DNA from: an actinobacterium SCGC AAA278-I18
GTDB lineage: Bacteria > Actinomycetota > Actinomycetes > Nanopelagicales > Nanopelagicaceae
Length of the DNA: 64,000 bases
Reading direction: 5' to 3'
Assembly (NCBI GenBank): GCA_000378865.1
Contig: KB900443.1
Coordinates: forward strand, 1-64,000
In this document: positions 25,024 to 33,244 of the stretch, piece after piece
Layout of the letters: the number at the start of each line of letters is the position of its first letter
Numbering within the stretch: the first letter of the stretch is position 1
Position numbers and translations under genes: made by a program
Notes under the pieces: generated by a model
Seen by the model: only the letters and a program-made list of their open reading frames with translations
Databases searched by the model: none
What the model was told of the DNA's origin: nothing

Positions 25024-26418
25024 CTAGCCACGAAGATTTTTAGCAAGTTCCTTAAAGTCATTAACCATAAAATCAACTTCTGCTTGGCCATGAGCCAAAC
25101 TTATTAACCACTGCTCATCTAACCCTGGTGGAGTCATAATTTGATGGTTTAGCGACCATAGAAATGAGGTTTCTGCTACTAGAAAATTTGTTGCTTTGTA
25201 ATCACGATAATTTCTAACGGGTGTAGGTGACCAGGTAATACAACCTTTCACACCAAAACCAACTGTGTGGGCAGGTAATTCATACTCAGTAATAATTTCG
25301 CTAATTCGATTTAACGCTTGAATATTTAATGACTCAGCATTATCTAATGCTTCTTTAGTGCAAATTTTATCAACAGCGCGCACCGCAGCCATTGCAAGTG
25401 CATGTCCATTAAATGTTCCAAGATGTGGCATTCTGCCATCAGTTACTGGCTTCATAAACTCTGCTTTGCCACCAAATGCTGCTAGTGGAATGCCACCACC
25501 AATTGACTTGGCAAGTGCAATTAAATCTGGGATAACACCTAACCGCTGAGATGCACCTTGTGGTCCGGCGGTAAGGCCAGTCTTTACCTCATCAAAAATT
25601 AAAACAATCTTATATTTATCACATAGTGCTCGAACTGCCTCAAGATATCCCTCATCGGGTAAAACAATTCCAATATTTTCTAAAACTGGTTCAACAATAA
25701 AACAAGCAATTGTGTTTGCATGCTCTGAAAACACTTTTTCTAGCGCTTGAATATTATTAAATGGCACAACATACGCCTCACCCGGTACAGCTGCATTTCC
25801 TACTACAACATTTGGTGACTCAGCATCACCTGCATTTTCTATTGATGGTTTAGTTGAGAACAAGACCGCATCACCGCTGCCATGGTAGCCACCTTCAACC
25901 TTTACAACTCCCTCTTTACCTGTGTAGGCACGTGCAGTACGAACTGCATACATAGTTGATTCAGTTCCAGAGTTAGTGAATCTAAGCTGCTCAATACCAA
26001 AACGTCGACATAGCCGTTCAGCAGCATCTCTTGAGAGTGGAGATGGTGCGGTATATAAAGTTCCAACATCAAGTGCGGAACGCAACTCGGCAACGACCTC
26101 TGGGTTTAAGTGGCCAGCAAGCATTGAGCCAAAGCCCATTGATAGATCAAGCATCTTACGACCATCAACATCGGTGACCCATGCTCCTTTTGCAGATACA
26201 ACTGAGATTGGAAAAGGCTCAAATGATTGAAAGGTTGAGTGAGCACCGAGTGGGATATTTTGAACCGCTAATTGATACTCAAGACCTGAGCTAAGCAATC
26301 TACTCTTATATAAATCTAGTTGTTGTTGTAAAAGATTTTCTAATCTGAGACTATCCAGTGGTTTTGAATGTACAGGTACCGCACGGAAGGTTTGAGGATG
26401 GTTCGTTTGGGTTTTCAT
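25024..26418 (-). CDS. Class-III aminotransferase, glutamate-1-semialdehyde aminomutase-like
   Basis: A 464-residue PLP enzyme. MLDLSMGFGSMLAGHLNPEV, RFTNSGTESTMYAVRTARAY, the Y/H pair in GGYHGSGD, LIFDEVKTGLTAGPQG and the PLP lysine in ALAKSIGGGIPLAAFGG resemble glutamate-1-semialdehyde 2,1-aminomutases. It has about 45 extra N-terminal residues and lies outside any haem operon, so it is more likely a catabolic beta-amino acid or omega-aminotransferase than HemL. It is convergent with mmsA (2-bp gap). No ribosome site stands out before ATG 26418. Confidence 0.83.
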   Translation of the reverse strand: MKTQTNHPQTFRAVPVHSKPLDSLRLENLLQQQLDLYKSRLLSSGLEYQLAVQNIPLGAHSTFQSFEPFPISVVSAKGAWVTDVDGRKMLDLSMGFGSMLAGHLNPEVVAELRSALDVGTLYTAPSPLSRDAAERLCRRFGIEQLRFTNSGTESTMYAVRTARAYTGKEGVVKVEGGYHGSGDAVLFSTKPSIENAGDAESPNVVVGNAAVPGEAYVVPFNNIQALEKVFSEHANTIACFIVEPVLENIGIVLPDEGYLEAVRALCDKYKIVLIFDEVKTGLTAGPQGASQRLGVIPDLIALAKSIGGGIPLAAFGGKAEFMKPVTDGRMPHLGTFNGHALAMAAVRAVDKICTKEALDNAESLNIQALNRISEIITEYELPAHTVGFGVKGCITWSPTPVRNYRDYKATNFLVAETSFLWSLNHQIMTPPGLDEQWLISLAHGQAEVDFMVNDFKELAKNLRG

Positions 26419-26582
26419 TGCAGGTTGGAGCGGTAAATGGGTTCAGATAGAACCAGAATTTAGGGCCACACTCCTTGCTAAATTTTAATACGCCTTAGTT
26501 TAGCAGGGAGATTATTTAAATCAACTACGTGTAATTCATGCGTAAAAATGTGAAAGTTTTAACAAGTAATACTTTTAATAGG

Positions 26583-26588
26583 TAGGAT
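26583..26588 (+). promoter_or_regulatory. Leaderless-type -10 box of the FAD-linked oxidase gene
   Basis: TAGGAT followed by six bases and ATG 26595. The AGGA inside it could alternatively act as a ribosome site, so the two explanations compete. Confidence 0.45.
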
Positions 26589-26594
26589 CTATAA

Positions 26595-27983
26595 ATGGTA
26601 AATAATCGGGTTGATCTATCACCACACCAAATTGAGCATTTAAAAAGTTTAGTTACTGGTTTGGTATCAACAAATGAAACTGTGCTTGATCAACATGGGA
26701 GAGATGAATCTGCTATTCCACCAGTTAGACCATCTGTTGTTGTTATGCCGCAAAGTACTGAAGAGGTTTCTAAAGTTTTAGCTTATTGCAATTCCGAAAA
26801 GATTCCAGTTGTTGCCTTTGGTGCTGGAACATCATTGGAGGGTCATGTTTTGCCACTCTTTGGCGGAATCTCACTTGATTTAACCCAGATGAATAAGATA
26901 ATTGAAATACGGGCAGATGATTTATTAGTAAGAGTCCAACCAGGTGTGCATAGAGTTGCATTAAATGAGAAGTTATCTAGCTCAGGTTTATTCTTTTCAG
27001 TAGATCCAGGTGCTGATGCCACCTTAGGAGGAATGGCTGCTACTGGGGCAGCTGGAACTACCACGGTTCGCTATGGTTCAATGAGAGATAATGTTTTAGC
27101 CCTAACTGCGGTAATGGCAGATGGCACAGTATTTAAGACTGGACGAGAGACAAGAAAATTATCAGCTGGCTATGACTTAACAAGGTTACTAGTTGGCTCA
27201 GAGGGAACTTTGGCAGTTATTACCGAACTAACACTTAGAATATTTGGAATTCCGGAGAAGATGGCAGCTGCCATAGTTAGATTTCCAACTCTTGCAGATG
27301 GGGTAACGGCTGCTACTGCAATTGTTAGATCTGGTATTGCTATTGCAAGGTGTGAATTTCTAGATGCTAAATGTATTAAAAATGTTAATGCACATGATGG
27401 GCTCACCCTTACTGAGATGCCAACTCTATTCTTTGAGTTTCATGGCTCCCCTGCAGGTGTAGCAGAGGATGCTGCTTCTGTGAAAAGTATTGTGGAAGAG
27501 TTCTCTGGTTCAGAGTTTGAATGGACAACAGATGAGGGTGCAAGAAGAAAATTATGGCAAGCACGTCACAACGCTTACTGGGCTGGCATTGCAGCAAATC
27601 CTGGAAAGCGTGCGGTCAGTACAGATGCAGCTGTGCCGCTATCAAAACTTTCTGATGCCGTAACTGTTGCTGACCAATTACTTTCAAAACATCCTTACCC
27701 TTATTCAATACTTGGACATGTGGCAGATGCTAATTTCCATTGTTTTATTGTGACCGATCCAGCAAAGCCGGAAGAGTTAGAGGATGTGCGTCACATCACC
27801 CATGAGCTAACAATGAAGATGATTGATATGGGTGGAACCTGCACCGGTGAACATGGCATAGGCTCAGGAAAAATTCAGGCTTTAGTCGCAGAAACAGGCG
27901 CGCCAGCAGTTAATATTATGAAGTCAATAAAGCAAACTTTAGACCCTAACAATATTTTAAATCCAGGAAAGGTATTTATTTAA
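26595..27983 (+). CDS. FAD-linked D-lactate/glycolate dehydrogenase (GlcD/LDHD type)
   Basis: A 462-residue flavoprotein. N-terminal FAD-binding-4 domain: VVMPQSTEEVSKVLAYC, PVVAFGAGTSLEGHVLP, DPGADATLGGMAATGAAGTT and SAGYDLTRLLVGSEGTLAVI. C-terminal FAD-oxidase domain: HVADANFHCF, GEHGIGSGK and LDPNNILNPGKVF. This is the D-2-hydroxy-acid dehydrogenase family, which passes electrons to cytochrome or quinone. The substrate (D-lactate, glycolate or D-2-hydroxyglutarate) is undecided. Its stop abuts the terC start, so they are co-transcribed. Confidence 0.88.
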   Translation: MVNNRVDLSPHQIEHLKSLVTGLVSTNETVLDQHGRDESAIPPVRPSVVVMPQSTEEVSKVLAYCNSEKIPVVAFGAGTSLEGHVLPLFGGISLDLTQMNKIIEIRADDLLVRVQPGVHRVALNEKLSSSGLFFSVDPGADATLGGMAATGAAGTTTVRYGSMRDNVLALTAVMADGTVFKTGRETRKLSAGYDLTRLLVGSEGTLAVITELTLRIFGIPEKMAAAIVRFPTLADGVTAATAIVRSGIAIARCEFLDAKCIKNVNAHDGLTLTEMPTLFFEFHGSPAGVAEDAASVKSIVEEFSGSEFEWTTDEGARRKLWQARHNAYWAGIAANPGKRAVSTDAAVPLSKLSDAVTVADQLLSKHPYPYSILGHVADANFHCFIVTDPAKPEELEDVRHITHELTMKMIDMGGTCTGEHGIGSGKIQALVAETGAPAVNIMKSIKQTLDPNNILNPGKVFI

Positions 27984-28892
27984 ATGATTAGCGCCTCCGA
28001 GTGGGTAATTACTGTTTTAGTTCTTTCTGGCATTATTGTTTTTGACCTACTAGTTGCAATTATTAGAAGAAATTCAGAGACTACGGTAAAAGAGTCAGCG
28101 CTTTGGACAATTTTCTATATCAGTTTAGCTATTTTATTTGGTGCAATGTTGCCAAATTGGGCAACAACTCAAGCACAAGGTGAATTTTTTGCTGGCTGGT
28201 TAACAGAGTATGCACTTTCAATTGATAATATTTTTGTATTTGTAATTATTTTATCAAGGTTAAAAGTTCCTAAAGAAAAACAACAGTTAGTACTTATGAT
28301 TGGAATTCTATTAACTATTGCTATTAGAGGATTATTTATTCCAGCTGGCGCTACATTAATCGCACGTTTTTCAAGCATCTTCTTCCTATTTGGTGGATTT
28401 TTAATCTATACCGCATATGAATTATTTAAAGAAAGTGGTGAAGAAGATAAGGAGTGGAAAGAAGGAAAGATTGTCGCTGCTCTTAAATCAAAGAGTGCTA
28501 GCACTTTTACTATTGCATTAGTCTCCCTTGCCTTAACAAATGTAGTCTTTTCATTAGATTCTATCCCTGCAATTTTTGGATTAACAAAAGATGCCTATAT
28601 TGTTACAACAGCTAATATTTTTGCTTTAATGGGACTGCGGCAACTTTACTTTTTAATCGGTGGACTACTAACAAAACTAGTCTATTTATCTAAAGGCCTC
28701 TCTGTTATTTTAGGATTCATTGGAGTGAAGTTAATTTTAGAAGCATTCCATGGCATTGGTATTCATCAGATTGGTGGGGTTCATATCCCAGAAATCTCAT
28801 TAAATACCAGTCTTTTTGTAATCATTACTTGTTTAATTATCACCACCATCACCAGTTTGATCGCTTCTTCTAAATCAAAGGTGGCAGAATAG
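27984..28892 (+). CDS. TerC/Alx-family integral membrane protein
   Basis: A 302-residue protein with about eight or nine membrane spans. Family motifs ALSIDNIFVFVIIL (about 76-89) and VVFSLDSIPAIFGLT carry the paired aspartates thought to form the metal path. Homologues include Escherichia coli Alx and TerC, now linked to manganese export and to metalation of exported proteins. The ATG directly follows the stop of the FAD oxidase. The stop lies within a perfect hairpin that also covers the next start codon. Confidence 0.9.
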   Translation: MISASEWVITVLVLSGIIVFDLLVAIIRRNSETTVKESALWTIFYISLAILFGAMLPNWATTQAQGEFFAGWLTEYALSIDNIFVFVIILSRLKVPKEKQQLVLMIGILLTIAIRGLFIPAGATLIARFSSIFFLFGGFLIYTAYELFKESGEEDKEWKEGKIVAALKSKSASTFTIALVSLALTNVVFSLDSIPAIFGLTKDAYIVTTANIFALMGLRQLYFLIGGLLTKLVYLSKGLSVILGFIGVKLILEAFHGIGIHQIGGVHIPEISLNTSLFVIITCLIITTITSLIASSKSKVAE

Positions 28893-28910
28893 CCCTCATG
28901 ATTGAGGGCT
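28891..28910 (+). promoter_or_regulatory. Perfect hairpin spanning the terC stop and the permease start codon
   Basis: AGCCCTCA and TGAGGGCT form an 8-bp stem around TGAT. The terC stop (28890-28892) enters the left arm, and the proposed ATG (28898-28900) straddles stem and loop. No T-run follows. It may slow translation of the permease or mark an mRNA end. Confidence 0.55.
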
Positions 28911-29770
28911 CAAATAAGATTCAGGTTTTTAAACCACACAGCTCTGCCTTGCCACCACTTAAGCCATATCTATCTGATTTATGGCGCCGGCGGGAGTTTG
29001 CAACAGAGCTTTCAAAATTTTCTGACAAAGCAGAGTATTTAGAATCTAAGTTAGGAAAAGTTTGGCTAGTTCTAAATCCATTATTTCTAGCTGTTATTTA
29101 CTACTTACTTGTAACAGTTATTCAAGGTAGATCAGCACAGACAAATTCATTTACAATTCTCTGCCATATTCTGATTGGTTTGTTCACTTTTTACTTTGCA
29201 CAAAACTGCATCTTATTAGGTGCACAATCTATTACCTCTGGTGGGCGGCTTATATTAAATCAAGCTTTCCCAAGATCTCTACTGCCGCTTTCTAGTGCAA
29301 TTAGTGCAGCACGGCAGTTTCTGCCAACTTTGCCGGTATATATATCAATTGTTCTCATAGGTAAATTAGTTTTCAACGATGCAGCACTTCCTGGATTTAC
29401 TTGGAACTATCTACTTATTCCACTTGTTTTAATCTTATTAGTGATAACAAGTTTTGGACTATCCCTTTTATTTGCCACCATGAATGTTTACTTTCGTGAT
29501 ACAACTAAATTACTTTCATACATAATGCGTATTTGGCTATACGCATCCCCGGTTTTATGGCAGCCAGAGATGCTAACTGGATGGCATCGAATAATTCTTT
29601 ATCTAAACCCACTTGGCCCAATACTTTCGGCAAATTCAAGAATCTGGATTGATGGACTTACGCCCACCCTTGCTCAATTAATTGGCTGTTTATTTTGGGC
29701 AGTTTCTTCTATGTTATTAGGTGGTTACTTCTTTATCTCAAGGGAGCGCGATTTTGCTATCCGCATCTAA
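28898..29770 (+). CDS. ABC-2 type polysaccharide/teichoic-acid export permease (TagG/Wzm-like)
   Basis: A 290-residue permease with six predicted spans. It has LWRRREF near the N-terminus, typical of ABC-2 O-antigen/teichoic exporters, then LGKVWLVLNPLFLAVIYYLL, LNQAFPRSLLPLS, NVYFRDTTKLLSYIMRIWLY, ASPVLW and LNPLGPIL, the standard landmarks. With the ATPase 14 bp downstream it forms a two-gene exporter for an undecaprenyl-linked polymer. The start codon lies in a hairpin; a later non-ATG start cannot be excluded. Confidence 0.88.
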   Translation: MIEGSNKIQVFKPHSSALPPLKPYLSDLWRRREFATELSKFSDKAEYLESKLGKVWLVLNPLFLAVIYYLLVTVIQGRSAQTNSFTILCHILIGLFTFYFAQNCILLGAQSITSGGRLILNQAFPRSLLPLSSAISAARQFLPTLPVYISIVLIGKLVFNDAALPGFTWNYLLIPLVLILLVITSFGLSLLFATMNVYFRDTTKLLSYIMRIWLYASPVLWQPEMLTGWHRIILYLNPLGPILSANSRIWIDGLTPTLAQLIGCLFWAVSSMLLGGYFFISRERDFAIRI

Positions 29771-29783
29771 CAAGCAATTTGTT

Positions 29784-30563
29784 ATGCCAGATAATTTGGC
29801 TATTCGCATTGAGGATCTCTCAATTAGCTACAAAATCAATGTTGAATCAAAAAAGACCTTAAAAAATGCGTTAATGCGGGCAAGTCGTGGTGAGCGGGTT
29901 AGAACCAGAACGGTTGAAGCGGTTAAGAATTTAACTCTTGATATTCCGCATGGTTCAGTAGTTGGAATTGTTGGTGCAAATGGTGCTGGTAAATCAACTT
30001 TAATGAGATCAATTGCAGGAATTTTGCCACCAACTACTGGACAGATTGCAGTTAATGGTCGAATTTCAACATTACTTGCACTTGGTGTTGGTTTTAATCA
30101 AGCATTATCTGGTCGAGATAATATTATTTTAGGTGGCTTAGCTGCTGGTATGAGCAGGGCAGAAATAGAGAGTCAAACCGATTCAATTGCAGAGTTTGCA
30201 GATCTACCAGATGGTTTTATCGATATGCCAGTTCGCACCTATAGCAATGGTATGTATAGCAGGGTTGCATTTTCCGTAGCAGTAAATATGACACCAGACA
30301 TCCTGTTATTAGATGAGGCTCTATCAGCCGGAGATGCAGCATTTAAGGAGAAGTCATTTAATCGAATGAGGCAACTATGTGCGGAGGCAAGAACTATTTT
30401 AATAGTCTCCCATGCACTCACTTCTCTAAATGAGCTATGTGATCAAGCTATCTGGCTACATAAAGGACAGATGTTGGCGAATGGAAAACCTGAAGATATT
30501 ACTGAGCAATACTTAAAGTTTTTAAATGTTGGCGAACTACCCTCTAGTTATGAAGATTTATAG
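29784..30563 (+). CDS. ABC exporter ATPase (TagH/Wzt-like)
   Basis: A 259-residue ATPase from ATG 29784 (MPDNLAIRIEDLSISY). Walker A VGANGAGKST, the signature in VRTYSNGMYSRVAFSVA (the relaxed YSxGM form of polysaccharide exporters) and Walker B ILLLDEALSAGD are present. The short C-terminus lacks the extra carbohydrate-binding domain of some Wzt proteins. The frame opens earlier, at 29721, but that would overlap the permease by 50 bp. It overlaps the convergent gene at 30558 by six bases. Confidence 0.9.
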   Translation: MPDNLAIRIEDLSISYKINVESKKTLKNALMRASRGERVRTRTVEAVKNLTLDIPHGSVVGIVGANGAGKSTLMRSIAGILPPTTGQIAVNGRISTLLALGVGFNQALSGRDNIILGGLAAGMSRAEIESQTDSIAEFADLPDGFIDMPVRTYSNGMYSRVAFSVAVNMTPDILLLDEALSAGDAAFKEKSFNRMRQLCAEARTILIVSHALTSLNELCDQAIWLHKGQMLANGKPEDITEQYLKFLNVGELPSSYEDL

Positions 30564-30938
30564 CGGTAATACAAAAAATACAGCAGTAATTAAGGCAGCT
30601 AAAGCTGCTGATTTAAGCAGAATAACAATTGCAGTTTTGCGATCTGCCTTACGATCTTCAACTGATGCAACTCTTGAGATCTTTCCAAGTCTTTCAAAAT
30701 TAAATGTGCCAGCTAATCCATAAGCTAAACAAAATTTACTCCTAGATTGCACGAATCCAACTGAAAAAACTAATGCTGGAACGAAGATCGATATTCGAGA
30801 AGATCGTGATTGATCAGTTGCTAATAACGCTGTTGCTGAAGAAATAGTTAGAAAAATACCAAAAAGTGCAACTAATTGACGCCGCCTAATTTCACCTTTA
30901 CCAATATTGCAAGAACCAGCAACATATTCGCTACTCAC
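30558..30938 (-). CDS. Three-span membrane protein of unknown function
   Basis: A 126-residue protein with hydrophobic segments at about 23-40 (LVALFGIFLTISSATALL), 50-64 (ISIFVPALVFSVGFV) and 105-124 (IVILLKSAALAALITAVFFV). Between them a cytoplasm-like stretch has two cysteines and RKADRKTA. GTG 30938 is used immediately after the TAG of the 49-residue gene upstream, so the two are coupled. I have a faint sense of a conserved family with an N-terminal Cys and RKxDR motif but cannot name it. It converges on and overlaps the exporter ATPase by 6 bp. Confidence 0.65.
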   Translation of the reverse strand: MSSEYVAGSCNIGKGEIRRRQLVALFGIFLTISSATALLATDQSRSSRISIFVPALVFSVGFVQSRSKFCLAYGLAGTFNFERLGKISRVASVEDRKADRKTAIVILLKSAALAALITAVFFVLPL

Positions 30939-31088
30939 CTATGCGTCTTCTCGCTCTTCATCATCACTCCACACCTCATACTCATCACTTTCAGAGCGAG
31001 CAAGCCAATTAAATAAGCTCTTTACTGCACCAAATGCAACCAAGATCGAGAGTAGGAATGCGAATAATCTCTTAATTGCCTTAATCAT
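30939..31088 (-). CDS. 49-residue membrane-anchored acidic-tail protein
   Basis: A 49-codon gene: ATG 31088, TAG 30941-30939. It reads MIKAIKRLFAFLLSILVAFG and then a polar, very acidic tail ending DDEEREDA: one amphipathic or membrane helix plus a tail with 11 Asp/Glu residues. Support comes from a leaderless-type TAGATT box six nt before the ATG, and from the next gene's GTG starting on the base after this stop. I do not recognise a family; similar single-helix acidic proteins often attach to larger membrane complexes. Confidence 0.6.
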   Translation of the reverse strand: MIKAIKRLFAFLLSILVAFGAVKSLFNWLARSESDEYEVWSDDEEREDA

Positions 31089-31094
31089 GGGATA

Positions 31095-31100
31095 AATCTA
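31095..31100 (-). promoter_or_regulatory. Leaderless-type -10 box of the small membrane-protein operon
   Basis: TAGATT on the minus strand, then six bases (TATCCC) and the ATG at 31088. No ribosome site is present. Confidence 0.5.
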
Positions 31101-31123
31101 CTATGCAAATACTACGGCTGTTG

Positions 31124-31609
31124 CTAATTACCCTCGTTGGCGAGTTTGATTAAATCTTCCCCAGTTAGGCGAAATACCGTCCATTCATCCATAGCAACAG
31201 CGCCGAGTGAGTTATAGAAATCAATTGCCGGTTGATTCCAATCAAGTACCCACCATTGAAATCTTGGATAACCCTTTTCAACGCAGATCTGTGCAAGTCT
31301 TATCAACAACGCTTTTCCATGACCTGCTCCCCGATGCTTTGGATCAACAAATAGATCCTCTAAATACATCCCATGTTTACCAAGCCAGGTTGAGTAATTT
31401 AAATGCCATATTGCAATACCTGTTATCTCATCCCCTAGCTGAGAGAGCAAACAGTAAACCTGAGGATTCTCACAAAATAATGAACTCTCAAGATCGCTGA
31501 TTGAAAGTACTACCTCACTAGGTGCCTTCTCATACTCAGCAAGTGCGTGGATATAGCGAAGAATTTCAGCTAAATCGGTGGGGGTTGCAGCTCTAACAAT
31601 TACTGACAT
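31124..31609 (-). CDS. GNAT acetyltransferase, spermidine/spermine (SSAT)-like
   Basis: A 161-residue GNAT enzyme. The acetyl-CoA loop is HRGAGHGKALL (RGxGxGK/A pattern); upstream NYSTWLGKHGMYLEDLFVDP and downstream FQWWVLDWNQPAIDFYNSLGA are highly characteristic of the SSAT/diamine acetyltransferase branch. It may acetylate polyamines, thialysine or related amines. Its ATG follows immediately after the metB stop, so the two are expressed together. A link between methionine/polyamine metabolism and this gene is possible but not shown. Confidence 0.85.
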   Translation of the reverse strand: MSVIVRAATPTDLAEILRYIHALAEYEKAPSEVVLSISDLESSLFCENPQVYCLLSQLGDEITGIAIWHLNYSTWLGKHGMYLEDLFVDPKHRGAGHGKALLIRLAQICVEKGYPRFQWWVLDWNQPAIDFYNSLGAVAMDEWTVFRLTGEDLIKLANEGN

Positions 31610-32743
31610 TTAAAGTATTTTAGCGGCGGTAAAAGCGAATTGAATATCTGACCAAAGATCATCCACACTCTCAATTCCAACTGAGAAACGAATTAGATTC
31701 TCTGGAATAGTATGACTTTCAGTTGCCCATCTGCGCCGGCGCTCCCAAATAGATTCCACGCCCCCAAGGGATGTGGCATTAGTTATTAACTTTGAAAAGT
31801 CACACATCTGATCAATTTGCGCAGTAGTTGCATTGACCTCAAATGAGATCATCGCGCCAAAGCCCTTCATAAATGATTTAGCACGCTCATGGTATGGATC
31901 AGTTACAAGCCCTGGATAACGAACCTTTAATACACGTGGATCTTTTACTAATCGATTTGCCAGCTCTAGCGCATTCTCCTGTGAGCGCTGCATACGAAGT
32001 GCGAAGGTGCGCAAACCTCGTAATGCTAACCATGCCTCAAATGGACCAGCAATAGATCCGCTATATCGTCGGGCTTGTTCTAATCTGCCATAGAGTGCAT
32101 TTTCTTTTGTGCTGATTGAACCAAGTAATAAGTCACTATGCCCAGAAAGATACTTTGTAACAGAGTGCAAAGTAATATCGGCGCCAAGTGCTAATGGATT
32201 TTGAATCATTGGTGTAGCAAGAGTGTTATCTACAACTACTACACAGTGTGCAACTTTACCGGCGGCAATTACCGTTGGCAGATCAACTACCTCAATCCCT
32301 GGATTAGTTGGCGATTCTAAGTAAAGCATCTTCGCTCCTGGTATTGCTGCAAGCACTGCCTCGGTATTAGCTAAATCAACAAACCGAACTTCTAGTCGCT
32401 TATCTTCATGCATTTTTTTAAGCATGGTAGTAGTTCCTTGATAGCCATTGTGAGCTGCAACAATTACTGATGCCTCAGGTAATAATGAAATTACACAACT
32501 TATTGCACCCATACCTGATGAAAAAATTAAACTCTTGCCGCCTTCAAGAATAGAGATCGCATCCTCTAACGCACTCCATGTTTCATTGCCATATCTGGCA
32601 TAACCAATTGGGCCACCTTCATGAAAGGTTGAGTTAAGAGCGATTGGCGGATTAAGAGCCCCATCTGGTTTTTTCTCAGGACGCCCTGCTGCTACAACCT
32701 TGGTCTCAGTTGCTAACTTATTCCAATCTTGTTCCTGATTCAT
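31610..32743 (-). CDS. metB: Cystathionine gamma-synthase / trans-sulfuration PLP enzyme
   Basis: A 377-residue Cys/Met-metabolism PLP enzyme. It has PIALNSTFHEGGPIGYARYGNET-like N-terminal elements (written here as separate blocks PIALNSTFHEG and GYARYGNETW), SSGMGAISCVI, YLESPTNPGIEV, the PLP lysine in SVTKYLSGHSD and the C-terminal SLGGVESI plus IRFSVGIESVDDL. The normal reaction joins O-acyl-homoserine and cysteine. Gamma-lyase or O-acetylhomoserine sulfhydrylase activity cannot be excluded. The ATG follows a leaderless -10 box. The msrA/msrB pair lies just upstream on the same strand. Confidence 0.85.
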   Translation of the reverse strand: MNQEQDWNKLATETKVVAAGRPEKKPDGALNPPIALNSTFHEGGPIGYARYGNETWSALEDAISILEGGKSLIFSSGMGAISCVISLLPEASVIVAAHNGYQGTTTMLKKMHEDKRLEVRFVDLANTEAVLAAIPGAKMLYLESPTNPGIEVVDLPTVIAAGKVAHCVVVVDNTLATPMIQNPLALGADITLHSVTKYLSGHSDLLLGSISTKENALYGRLEQARRYSGSIAGPFEAWLALRGLRTFALRMQRSQENALELANRLVKDPRVLKVRYPGLVTDPYHERAKSFMKGFGAMISFEVNATTAQIDQMCDFSKLITNATSLGGVESIWERRRRWATESHTIPENLIRFSVGIESVDDLWSDIQFAFTAAKIL

Positions 32744-32749
32744 AAGTAG

Positions 32750-32755
32750 AGCCTA
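32750..32755 (-). promoter_or_regulatory. Leaderless-type -10 box of metB
   Basis: TAGGCT on the minus strand followed by six bases (CTACTT) and ATG 32743. A TTGACT element farther upstream is not at canonical spacing to it. Confidence 0.5.
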
Positions 32756-32803
32756 ACTGATTTACTTTAAAGTGAAAGCCTGAGTCAAGGTAGAAGGATG
32801 CTA

Positions 32804-33244
32804 CTAATTTTTTGGCTCAAGGGTTAACGCTACTGAGTTAATACACCAGCGTTCATCAGTTGGCACGTCATAACCCTCACCAGTGAATACATGGCCTAGG
32901 TGTGAACCACAAGCAGCACACCTAACCTCAGTCCTTACTCTTGGAAACAATGATCGATCCTCAATTAACTCAACTGCATCATCTTTGGTAGGTGCGTAAA
33001 ACGATGGCCAACCACAACCAGAATGAAACTTTGTATCGGATCTAAATAATTCAGCAGTACAGGCTTTGCATTTATAAACACCAGTCGTTTCGCTATCCGT
33101 ATATTCACCAGTAAAGGCTGCTTCGGTAGCTGATTTGCGAAGTACATCATAAGAAAGTGGATCAACTCGTTTCTTTAATTCAGTATCATCAATGCTTACC
33201 TTATATGGCTGACCCTTTGAGTTAATTGGAGTTATTTCATTCAT
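32804..33244 (-). CDS. msrB: Peptide-methionine (R)-S-oxide reductase
   Basis: A 146-residue repair enzyme reducing methionine-R-sulfoxide. Two zinc CxxC pairs (CKAC and CAAC), FHSGCGWPSF, RCAACGSHLGHVF and the catalytic cysteine in RWCINSVAL are intact. ATG 33244 overlaps the end of msrA (ATGAATGA arrangement), so translation is coupled; the longer frame to 33304 would run deep into msrA and is rejected. MsrA and MsrB together repair both sulfoxide stereoisomers. Confidence 0.95.
   Translation of the reverse strand: MNEITPINSKGQPYKVSIDDTELKKRVDPLSYDVLRKSATEAAFTGEYTDSETTGVYKCKACTAELFRSDTKFHSGCGWPSFYAPTKDDAVELIEDRSLFPRVRTEVRCAACGSHLGHVFTGEGYDVPTDERWCINSVALTLEPKN

Noticed and set aside
25024-26418. 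hemL (haem biosynthesis aminomutase)
   Set aside because: Extra N-terminal region and a catabolic neighbourhood; no other haem gene nearby, so a broader aminotransferase call is safer.
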